DNA of 6,287 bases from Dehalococcoidia bacterium (lineage in GTDB: Bacteria > Chloroflexota > Dehalococcoidia > Lucifugimonadales > JAGWBF01). Under the pieces are notes generated by a model, which worked only from the letters and a program-made list of their open reading frames with translations, did not search any database and had not been told where the DNA came from. Shown here piece by piece: positions 1 through 5,798 of the stretch. Within the stretch, counting starts at the first letter, position 1, and every line of letters starts with the position of its first letter. The stretch lies in assembly GCA_021296015.1 (NCBI GenBank), contig JAGWBG010000092.1, forward strand, positions 1-6,287, given 5' to 3'. A program made the translations under genes and the position numbers.

Positions 1-1
1 G

Positions 2-544
2 GTGAGGCCCGGCGTGCCTATATACCTGGCTGCCCTTGGCCCGAAGATGATAGAGTTGGCGGGAGAGACCGCCGACGGCGTGTTGTTGAACTGGGCATCG
101 CCCGACTATCTCCGGCAGGCCAGGGATCACATCCGTCGTGGTGCGGAGAAGGCCGGTCGCAACCCCGAAGATATTGACGTGGCCTGCTACTTGAGGACGG
201 CCGTGGTGGACGACCTGGAGCGGGTGAAGCCCGAGCTACGGGGGCAGATCGCCCGGTACTTCAGGATGCCCTACTACAGGGACTACTTCCGGCAGATGGG
301 ATTCGAGGAGGAAACCGCCGCCGTCTCCCAAGCCCTGGCCAGAAGCGACACCGCAACAGCCGCGGCCGCAATCAGCGACGAGATGCAAAGCGAACTGGGA
401 ATCTTCGGCACAGCCGAGGAATGCCGTCAGCGAATCGAGCACCTGCGCTCCCTGGGCCTGAGGCAACCGGTGATCGCTCCCTTCATGGTGGGCGACGACG
501 CCAACGAGTCGTTCAGGGCCACAATAGGGGCCTTTTCGGGGTAG
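2..544 (+). CDS. LLM-class flavin/F420-dependent oxidoreductase, C-terminal part (5' end outside window)
   Basis: The reading frame is open from the left edge, so the N-terminal half of the (beta/alpha)8 barrel, with most of the flavin or F420 pocket, is missing. The visible 180 residues are the C-terminal half of a bacterial luciferase-like enzyme. IYLAALGPKM (about 7-16) and ELAGETADGVLLNW (18-31) form the strand-helix signature typical of F420-dependent LLM proteins related to methylene-tetrahydromethanopterin reductase. GTAEECRQRIEHLRSLGL (about 136-153) is the usual C-terminal helix that follows a substrate-gating region. The GTG at position 2 is very unlikely to be the start, because it lies inside a conserved block with nothing upstream to judge it by. 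The gene ends with TAG and converges on the propeller gene, with a 21-bp gap. The family oxidises or reduces small organic substrates using reduced flavin or F420; the substrate cannot be read from this fragment. Family assignment is firm, specificity unknown. Confidence 0.88.
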   Translation: MRPGVPIYLAALGPKMIELAGETADGVLLNWASPDYLRQARDHIRRGAEKAGRNPEDIDVACYLRTAVVDDLERVKPELRGQIARYFRMPYYRDYFRQMGFEEETAAVSQALARSDTATAAAAISDEMQSELGIFGTAEECRQRIEHLRSLGLRQPVIAPFMVGDDANESFRATIGAFSG

Positions 545-565
545 GGATGTTCCGTTCCCAGAGTC

Positions 566-1540
566 CTAGTTAGGCGTCCACGCCAGGGACCTGACTTCGG
601 TGAACTCCCGGCGTAGCTTCACCCACCAGTCTCCCCCGTCGGCGCTGGCAAATAGCTCCCCATAGTGACTGCAGGACAATATCAGGTCTGGATTCACAGG
701 GTGGGTGGCGAAGGCCCACATGGGCGTATTGGGCTCTACTGGCATCTCAATTCTTTCCCAGGTCTGGCCCATATCCCTGGAACGCTGAAGGTTCCCTGTG
801 ATACCCACCGGGGCGTCGCCAGCGGCTATAAAGATGACCTTGGGGTCGTCCTCCTTCACCGCAACGCTCCTGCAGTAAGGCATGTTGAAGTGCTTCCTCA
901 CGCCTAGCCCCTGCCAGCTTTCGCCCACGTCAGTGCTGGCAAATATTTCACCCGGTGTAATGGTCAGGACAGTCTTCGGCTCCGCCATGCTAATTGCTAT
1001 GTCATGGATGTCCGGGTCATTCAGACCGCCCTTAATATGGGTCCAGGTGTCCCCGCCATCCAGACTCCGGCGCACACCATCCACCTCAACCCCAGCCCAG
1101 ACAACGTTATGGTCTGAAGGGTCAACTACAAGCGCCGTCACCCGTGGGATGCGCACGTTGGGGCACTCATCGGCCAGCTCGACCGATAGCTGGTCCCAGT
1201 GCTGCCCGCCGTCACGAGAGCGGAATAGGGCAGATGGCTTGGTGCCCGCAAAGATGGTATCCGGGTCTACGGGGTCTATGGCTATTTTCCAGACCTGGAA
1301 CTGGTCCAAGGGGGATTCCAGCCGCTCGAAGCTCTGCCCCCTGTCTGCACTACGGTAGATGCCATCATCGGCGCCTGCGAAAATGACATTCGGGTCTTCA
1401 GGATGAACGGTAACGCCAAATACCCGGCTATCCCCCCAGAGTCCTCCCGATCCGACTCTGCTCTAGTTCTCGCCTCCATCTGGGCTACGCCAGAGCCCTG
1501 TTCCAATGGTACCTACATAGATGGTGAAATTCTTTGCCAT
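566..1540 (-). pseudogene. Seven-Asp-box (BNR/sialidase-like) beta-propeller protein, interrupted by in-frame TAG at codon 26
   Basis: The full frame runs from ATG at 1540 to TAG at 566-568, 324 codons plus stop, with a single internal TAG at 1463-1465 (codon 26). Both sides stay in one frame and read as one protein. I count seven Asp-box motifs (S-x-D-x-G-x-x-W) at residues 19, 64, 108, 159, 202, 254 and 299, spaced 43-52 residues apart, as expected for a seven-bladed propeller of the BNR/Ycf48/sortilin type. Blades also repeat a turn like DPxxPDTIFAG. The internal stop replaces the Trp of the first box (SPDGGEN-stop); box 2 carries Phe. There is no signal peptide or membrane segment, so the product would be cytoplasmic. 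A shorter product could begin at TTG 1309, but I see no ribosome site there and it would lack nearly two blades. It follows the LLM gene on the same strand with an 89-bp gap, so co-transcription is likely. Such propellers are often named exo-sialidase, but no catalytic residues support that. It may be decayed, read through, or carry a base error. Confidence 0.82.
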
Positions 1541-1545
1541 GACTA

Positions 1546-1553
1546 CCCCCCCC
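1546..1553 (-). promoter_or_regulatory. Ribosome binding site formed by a G8 tract before the propeller gene
   Basis: On the minus strand an eight-G run sits five bases before ATG 1540 and is the only candidate Shine-Dalgarno sequence. It supports ATG 1540 as the start. A second in-frame ATG (1555-1553) overlaps the 5' edge of the run and would add five residues, but it has no ribosome site of its own. A7 lies just upstream of the tract. Homopolymers of this length are prone to slippage in replication and in sequencing. Confidence 0.5.
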
Positions 1554-1629
1554 ATATTTTTTTATCTCTCTGCGAAGTCCGTGCCCTCAGTGGGGAGTTT
1601 TGTTATATGCTCTAAATCTCTAGGTCCTT

Positions 1630-2805
1630 CTACCGTTTCTCCGAGTTGGGCACGTACTCCTTGAGGGCCGGGATAACCTCTTTGCTCATCAGGTCAATGC
1701 AGCGCATGGCCGCCTCGTGGGACATGGGGCCCTCACGTCCCCATATAACCAGGTAAGCGGGGTCAACCAGGTCTATAATGTCCTTCAGTCTCCGGGTCAC
1801 GGTGTCCGGGTTCCCGGTGATGACCTGGTAGGTGGCCTGGGACTCCTCGTAGCTAATACCAGATCCGCCCGCCACCCTGATTCCCTCCCTGGCAGTCTCG
1901 CGGCTGCTCTTGGAGGCAGCCCGGCTCTGGTATCCCGGCGGCGTCTGCCAATGGCGAGGCGTTACTCCGAAGGACGTGCCCAACTGCCAGTAAAACTTCT
2001 TCCCCTCCTCGTAGGCCCTCTCATCGCTGTCCGACACGTTCACTCGGACAGCGTACCCCCGGTTCTCGGAGGTGGGGGTATATCCGGCTTCCTCTGCGGT
2101 GCTGGCATAGAGGTTATATATCTCGCTGGCAAGCTCCAGGGGCGGGGCCAGGGCGATGTAAGGGTAGCGGTGCCGGGCTGCGTACATGACCGACTCCGGG
2201 CTGGCGACGCCGGGAATCCAGATGGGCGGGTGAGGCTTCTGGAGGGGCATCATCCAGGGGTTCACAACGCGAAACTGCTAATGCTTCCTCTCCGAGCCAA
2301 AGGGGCCTGGGGTGGTCCAGGCATTGATAATCAGGTCGTGGGCCTCCTCGAACCTCTCCCGGTTATGGACCGGGTTGACGTTGGTGGCGAAGGTCTCCTG
2401 ACCGATGCCGCGGACGAACCCGCAGACCACGCGGCCCCCGGATATGATGTCTATCATTGCCACTTCTTCGGCCACCCGCAAGGGATTATCGTGAATAGGA
2501 AGGACGTTGCCCAAAAAGACAATCTTGCCCTTGGTCGTCGTCTTTGCCAGGACGGCACCGATTACGTTGACCGACGGCATCATGTTGAGGGGGTTGTTGT
2601 GGTGCTCGTTAATCATAACGCCGTCGAAGCCCGCCTCGGTGCAGTACTGGAACTCCTCGAAGTAGGTGTCATATAGCTCGTGGGCCCTCTTGGGGTCGAA
2701 GTTATCGTTGGGGAACATCAGGCTGGTGTAGCCGTAGCTCGCGGCTGCGTCCTGTGAATAGGACGTGTACCCCATCTCCGTGAAGAAGAATACTTCCTTG
2801 ACCAT
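1630..2805 (-). pseudogene. LLM-class oxidoreductase interrupted by in-frame TAG at codon 176
   Basis: ATG at 2805 follows a strong ribosome site, and the frame runs 391 codons to TAG at 1630-1632. A lone TAG at 2278-2280 splits it into a 175-residue N-terminal part (2278-2805) and a C-terminal part (from about GTG 2265 to 1630). The two parts are in the same frame and together have normal family length. The N-terminal part carries the LLM landmarks INEHHNNPLN (65-74) and MIDIISGGRVVCGFVRGIG (117-135). After the stop the text resumes as QFRVVNPWMM (177-186) and QKPHPPIWIPG (189-199), the loop that normally follows GKH plus an aromatic residue, so a Tyr or Trp codon was probably lost. No indel is visible. 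The gene is transcribed ahead of the propeller gene. The family uses reduced flavin or F420 on small organic substrates; specificity is unknown. A functional enzyme would need readthrough, because neither half holds a complete barrel. Recent pseudogene, readthrough or sequence error are the options. Confidence 0.85.
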
Positions 2806-2810
2806 GTAGG

Positions 2811-2819
2811 CCCTCCTTT
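2811..2819 (-). promoter_or_regulatory. Strong Shine-Dalgarno for the interrupted LLM gene
   Basis: The minus strand reads AAAGGAGGG about six bases before ATG 2805. This near-perfect anti-16S match fixes the start codon and shows that the translation signal is intact even though the gene contains an internal stop. Confidence 0.75.
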
Positions 2820-3014
2820 TGCTTCGCTCAAGGCAGGCTCTTTACCACCGGACCAATTGTGAGACTTCAAGGCTGCGGTCCAGCCTCATAAACAGGGCAT
2901 CCCTGAAGGCACATCACCGTTTTAGCAGAGGGTCACTGTAATGTCAAATAACCAGCAGCGTTGAGAAAGCCATGACATGAGCGGCGGCGGTGGCACGGGC
3001 CACTCATCCTATTG

Positions 3015-3020
3015 TACAAT
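3015..3020 (+). promoter_or_regulatory. Possible -10 box (TACAAT) for the LLM-tgt unit
   Basis: TACAAT differs from the sigma-70 consensus TATAAT at one position and would give a leader of about 55 bases before GTG 3081. I see no good -35 box 16-18 bp upstream (the region is GC-rich), so this is weak. It also competes with reading TTG 3012 as a start codon, which would make this stretch coding. Confidence 0.2.
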
Positions 3021-3063
3021 GAGGGGGCTACACGGCTAGCCTTAATCCTGAAGAATCCGAGTC

Positions 3064-3070
3064 AGGAGGG
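3064..3070 (+). promoter_or_regulatory. Shine-Dalgarno that selects GTG 3081
   Basis: AGGAGGG lies ten bases before GTG 3081. No comparable sequence precedes the upstream in-frame TTG at 3012, so this site decides the start in favour of GTG and removes 23 non-conserved residues from the longest frame. Confidence 0.6.
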
Positions 3071-3080
3071 TCAGTGGATA

Positions 3081-4010
3081 GTGAAAAAAGACAACGTGCA
3101 ATTCGGGATAGCCATACCCCAGACCTTCCCCTCGGGGAAGACCGACCTCTCTTTGCTCTCCGGTTTTATATCTAAGGCGGAGTCCCTGGGCTACCATAGC
3201 GCCTGGGTGCAGGAGCGAGCGATAGGCGGCGGTATATCCAATCTGGACCCCATACCTCTGCTGTCCTACGTCGCCGCTCTCAGCAGCCGTCTCAAACTTG
3301 GCACCTCGGTGATGCTGTCAGACCTCCGAAACCCCATCAATTTCGCCAAGAGTCTGGCCACCCTGGACCAGCTATCCGGGGGCAGGCTCATAGTCGGCCT
3401 GGGCATCGGTGGCAGCACGGATGTTTATGCCCCTTTCGGTATCTCTCCCAGAGGCCGGGCGAGGAGGTTTGAAGAGGGCATCCTGCTGATGAAGAAGTTG
3501 TGGTCCGAGGAAAATGTCACCTTCCACGGCCGGTTCTGGCAGACGGACGGTGCATCCATAAGCCCAAGACCCTTGCAAACTCCCCACCTGCCCTTGTGGT
3601 TTGGCGCCCATTCCCCGGCGGCTCTGAGGAGGGCCGTCCGGCTAGGGGACGGCTGGATGGGGGCAGGCTCGGCTACCACCAGGGCCTTCAAGGAGGAGAT
3701 AAAGCTGGTCCGCCTGTTCCTGGTAGAAGAAGGCCGCGACCCGACTACCTTTGCGCTGGCAAAGCGAGTATACGTGGCGGTGGTCAGTGACAAAAAGGCG
3801 GCCTCCGAGAGGCTCCAAGAGTGGTTCGGCGAGCGCTATGGGCGCTCCGGCATGGCACTGGACGTATCGGTGTTCGGCAGCGAGGAGGAGTGTGTGGAAG
3901 GGTTGGGAGAGGTGGTATCTGAGGGAGTTGACCTCCTCATGCTGAACCCGGTATACGATGAGTTGGAGCAGGCGGAACGCCTGACCAGAGACATAATTCC
4001 CAAGCTCTAA
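3081..4010 (+). CDS. LLM-class flavin/F420-dependent oxidoreductase (intact)
   Basis: A complete 309-residue luciferase-like protein with a single (beta/alpha)8 barrel. The N-terminus VQFGIAIPQTFPSG (about 6-19) is the usual first strand and loop. The family signature LDQLSGGRLIVGLGIG is at 95-110, RARRFEEG (126-133) is the helix after the active-site loop, and PRPLQTPHLPLWFGA (162-176) is the conserved proline-rich turn leading to the second half. ALRRAVRLGDGWMG (181-194) matches the strand seen in the partial LLM gene at the left edge. I chose GTG 3081 because it follows AGGAGGG and because conserved sequence begins just after it; a frame open from TTG 3012 would add residues that do not look like the family. 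No signal peptide, so cytoplasmic. It stops 25 bp before tgt on the same strand and probably shares its transcript, although tRNA modification gives no hint of its substrate. Family certain, reaction unknown; F420 or FMN as cofactor cannot be distinguished by eye. Confidence 0.9.
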   Translation: MKKDNVQFGIAIPQTFPSGKTDLSLLSGFISKAESLGYHSAWVQERAIGGGISNLDPIPLLSYVAALSSRLKLGTSVMLSDLRNPINFAKSLATLDQLSGGRLIVGLGIGGSTDVYAPFGISPRGRARRFEEGILLMKKLWSEENVTFHGRFWQTDGASISPRPLQTPHLPLWFGAHSPAALRRAVRLGDGWMGAGSATTRAFKEEIKLVRLFLVEEGRDPTTFALAKRVYVAVVSDKKAASERLQEWFGERYGRSGMALDVSVFGSEEECVEGLGEVVSEGVDLLMLNPVYDELEQAERLTRDIIPKL

Positions 4011-4025
4011 ACACGGCAGAAATCT

Positions 4026-4032
4026 AGGAGGG
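4026..4032 (+). promoter_or_regulatory. Shine-Dalgarno of tgt
   Basis: AGGAGGG lies three bases before ATG 4036, inside the 25-bp gap after the LLM gene. The spacing is short but the match is strong. It supports ATG 4036 and translation of tgt from a shared transcript. Confidence 0.6.
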
Positions 4033-4035
4033 TAG

Positions 4036-5232
4036 ATGCAGTCTCCCCTGAACCTCTATCTGGTATCCACCTCCGGCTCTGCCCGGGCAGGCATACTCAC
4101 CACGGCCCACGGGGAAGTTCCGACGCCCGCCTTCATGCCTGTGGCGACCCAGGGCAGCGTCAAGGGCCTTACACCTGAGGAGGTAAAGTCCCTGAAGGCC
4201 AATATCATACTGGCAAACGCCTACCACCTGTACCTGCGGCCCGGTGTGGACATCGTGAGAGACCTGGGCGGCATTCATGCCTTCACAGGGTGGAGTGGCC
4301 CCATTCTCACCGATAGCGGCGGATTTCAGGGCTTCAGCATGGGCGCTCTGAGAAAGGTCAGGGACGACGGTATTCTCTTTCGATCCCACATAGATGGAAG
4401 CGAGCACCACTTCACCCCGGAGTCCGCCGTCTTTTACCAGGGTAGGCTGGGGGCCGATATTATCATGTGCCTTGACCAGTGTGTTGCTTACGGTGAGAGC
4501 CGGGAGTCGGTACTGCGAGCTATGGACAGGACCCACCGATGGGCGGCAAGGTGCAAAGAGGCCCACGATAACGGAAACTCTCCCGACTATCAGGCGCTCT
4601 TCGGCATTGTCCAGGGTGGTGTGTACCCGGACCTGCGGGCCGAGTCAACCGAATACATCACGTCCCTGGACTTCGACGGCTATGCTGTTGGTGGACTGGC
4701 GGTGGGGGAGTCGAAAGCCCAGATGTACGAAATAACCGGGCAGGTTGGGGGTCTCCTTCCCCAGGACAAACCCAGGTACATGATGGGCGTCGGCTCTCCC
4801 GAGGACCTGGTGGAGTGTGTGGCGCGCGGCATAGACATGTTCGACTGCGCCCTGCCCACAAGGGTAGCCAGAAACGGGGCACTCTTTACGGGCACGGGCC
4901 GGGTGGATATAACCCACCGCCGGTTCAAGGAGACTGCCGGGCCGCTGGAGGAGGACTGCAGTTGCTACACCTGCCGCAACTTCTCCGTGGCTTTCCTGCA
5001 CCACATGTTCAAGGCAAAGGAACTGCTGGGGTTAAGGCTGGCTACCATTCACAATCTGAGGTTTGTCCTCCAACTGATGGAGGACATGAGGACGGCAATC
5101 TTGGACGGCAGATTCCAGAGTTTCAGGGACAGCTTCCTGAGCACCTACAAGCCGACCGACGAGTCCGCCCGGATGTCACAGAAGGAAGCCTGGATGGAGG
5201 CCAGAATGATTAGGGGAGGAAGTAGGGCCTAA
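4036..5232 (+). CDS. tgt: Queuine/preQ1 tRNA-ribosyltransferase (tRNA-guanine transglycosylase)
   Basis: Tgt exchanges guanine-34 of GUN-anticodon tRNAs (Asp, Asn, His, Tyr) for preQ1 in the queuosine pathway, in the cytoplasm. The 398-residue product is slightly longer than the usual 370-390. Visible hallmarks, equated by position with the Zymomonas enzyme, are: DSGGFQ with Asp93 and Gln98 (D102 and Q107), Asp147 and Cys149 in the base pocket (D156, C158), Gln193 in GIVQGG (Q203), VGGLAVGE (218-225), and MFDCALPTR with Asp270 as catalytic nucleophile (D280). The zinc site is complete: Cys308, Cys310, Cys313 and His339. Two positions look unusual: Gly99 where Val is common after GGFQ, and Gln148 between Asp147 and Cys149, where the classical bacterial motif has Glu. 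No queA or other queuosine gene is visible. It follows the LLM gene by 25 bp, and its TAA overlaps the stop of the convergent cysO-like gene by four bases, leaving no room for a terminator between them. Confidence 0.97.
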   Translation: MQSPLNLYLVSTSGSARAGILTTAHGEVPTPAFMPVATQGSVKGLTPEEVKSLKANIILANAYHLYLRPGVDIVRDLGGIHAFTGWSGPILTDSGGFQGFSMGALRKVRDDGILFRSHIDGSEHHFTPESAVFYQGRLGADIIMCLDQCVAYGESRESVLRAMDRTHRWAARCKEAHDNGNSPDYQALFGIVQGGVYPDLRAESTEYITSLDFDGYAVGGLAVGESKAQMYEITGQVGGLLPQDKPRYMMGVGSPEDLVECVARGIDMFDCALPTRVARNGALFTGTGRVDITHRRFKETAGPLEEDCSCYTCRNFSVAFLHHMFKAKELLGLRLATIHNLRFVLQLMEDMRTAILDGRFQSFRDSFLSTYKPTDESARMSQKEAWMEARMIRGGSRA

Positions 5233-5510
5233 CCCCCTCCGGCCACGGCGGGGACAATGCTTATCTCATCCCCTATCTTGGTAGAGGTGCCCATTCCATC
5301 AAGGAATCGTACGTCTTCCCCGTTGAGGTAGATGTTCACGAAATAGCGTAGCGCGCCTTCCTCGTCCACCAACCGTTCCTTAAAGCCAGGGAACTCCGAC
5401 TCCAGATTGTCTATAATCTCACCAAGATTGGAAGCCTCAATCTCCACTTTGGCCTGACCATTGGTGACGCGTCGTAATGGTGTGGGAATGCGAACCAGGA
5501 TACCACTCAT
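5229..5510 (-). CDS. CysO/MoaD/ThiS-family sulfur carrier protein
   Basis: A complete 93-residue ubiquitin-fold sulfur carrier. Proteins of this family are adenylated at a C-terminal Gly-Gly by a ThiF/MoeB-like enzyme and converted to a thiocarboxylate that donates sulfur. IPTPLRR (8-14), RYFVNIYLNGEDVRF (55-69) and IVPAVAGG (85-92) resemble mycobacterial CysO closely as I remember it, more than MoaD or ThiS, which points to cysteine or homocysteine synthesis. The C-terminus is AVAGGG, one Gly longer than the usual GG end, so trimming or use of the last two glycines is an open question. ATG 5510 follows AAGGAG at 11 bases. It is the last gene of the thrC-NIL-cysO operon; the gap to the NIL gene is 38 bp. 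No ThiF/MoeB activating enzyme or Mec/M67 protease gene is present in the window. Family certain; the CysO subtype is inferred from similarity and context. Confidence 0.92.
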   Translation of the reverse strand: MSGILVRIPTPLRRVTNGQAKVEIEASNLGEIIDNLESEFPGFKERLVDEEGALRYFVNIYLNGEDVRFLDGMGTSTKIGDEISIVPAVAGGG

Positions 5511-5521
5511 ATCTACGTATT

Positions 5522-5527
5522 CTCCTT
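5522..5527 (-). promoter_or_regulatory. Shine-Dalgarno of the cysO-like gene
   Basis: AAGGAG on the minus strand, 11 bases before ATG 5510, within the 38-bp gap after the NIL gene. Spacing is a little long, but it is the only good match and agrees with the conserved N-terminus. Confidence 0.5.
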
Positions 5528-5548
5528 AATGATGAAGGGAAATTAGTC

Positions 5549-5791
5549 TTAGCCCTCAATAACGTCGCCGCTCACCGGGTCCACGCGCACTCCCAGAGAG
5601 CCGACCCACTGAACGCCCTTTTCTATCTCTCCGTCGGTGCCCTCCAACTCCAGCACGACCCAACCCATGTTCTCTCGCACGTCGGCGCGTCGGATATTGG
5701 TGACCAGCTCAAACTGGCGACCTAGCTGGTAGATTATGGGTTGAGTCACCAGGTCCGTTGGAAAGGTGAACTTAACCCGCTGCTTCCCCAT
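5549..5791 (-). CDS. Stand-alone NIL-domain protein
   Basis: An 80-residue protein that is a single NIL domain (Pfam PF09383), the small alpha/beta ligand-binding fold best known from the C-terminus of methionine ABC-transporter ATPases such as MetN. Visible landmarks are KFTFPTDLVTQPIIYQLG (about 7-24), FELVTNIRRADV (27-38) and GWVVLELEGTDGEIEKG (43-59). There is no ATPase domain, membrane segment or Cys-rich ferredoxin motif, so it is neither a transporter subunit nor the ferredoxin-fused form. I chose ATG 5791, preceded by GGGAGG at ten bases; in-frame ATG 5809 or GTG 5821 would overlap the end of thrC and have no better ribosome site. The gene begins 7 bp after the thrC stop and precedes the sulfur-carrier gene by 38 bp, so translational coupling with thrC is likely. 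Context suggests a role in sulfur amino-acid metabolism, perhaps sensing or binding methionine or a thiol intermediate; this is inference. Confidence 0.85.
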   Translation of the reverse strand: MGKQRVKFTFPTDLVTQPIIYQLGRQFELVTNIRRADVRENMGWVVLELEGTDGEIEKGVQWVGSLGVRVDPVSGDVIEG

Positions 5792-5798
5792 GACTACA

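Larger units (their letters stand above)
2806..3080. other. Divergent intergenic region between two LLM transcription units
   Basis: This 275-bp stretch separates the minus-strand LLM/propeller pair from the plus-strand LLM/tgt pair and must hold promoters for both unless they are read from further away. I find no convincing coding frame, tRNA or strong hairpin. A weak inverted repeat (GGACC at about 2851 and GGTCC at about 2876) is too short and too widely spaced to call. The only promoter-like element I can name is TACAAT at 3015-3020 (separate entry). Confidence 0.5.

Noticed and set aside
236..466. Minus-strand open frame of 76 codons antisense to the left-edge LLM gene
   Set aside because: It lies wholly inside a well-supported gene on the other strand, has low-complexity composition and no recognisable domain. 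It is in the same frame as the propeller gene beyond its TAG at 566-568, but reading through would add over 100 residues of antisense text, so it is not a real extension.
566..1540. Naming the propeller gene an exo-alpha-sialidase
   Set aside because: Asp-boxes are structural and shared by many propellers; I see no arginine triad or Asp/Tyr/Glu catalytic set and no secretion signal.
1717..2676. Long plus-strand open frame (319 codons) antisense to the interrupted LLM gene
   Set aside because: It is longer than either half of the LLM gene and could mislead a gene caller, but the translation resembles no family and it is the codon-bias shadow of the LLM coding strand, which has clear family motifs and a strong ribosome site.
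566..2805. Global reassignment of TAG to an amino acid
   Set aside because: TAG also ends the left-edge LLM gene, the propeller, the interrupted LLM gene, cysO and thrC at the positions expected for their families; for cysO, readthrough would bury the functional Gly-rich terminus.
2850..2880. Inverted repeat GGACC/GGTCC as an operator or terminator in the divergent region
   Set aside because: Only five to six paired bases with a loop of over 20, and no T-run; expected by chance in GC-rich DNA.
3012..3080. TTG at 3012 as the start of the intact LLM gene
   Set aside because: No ribosome site precedes it and the 23 extra residues do not look like the family N-terminus; GTG 3081 has AGGAGGG at good spacing.
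4815..5213. Plus-strand open frame of 132 codons overlapping tgt in another frame
   Set aside because: It is an out-of-frame shadow of tgt, whose zinc site and nucleophile motifs occupy the same bases.
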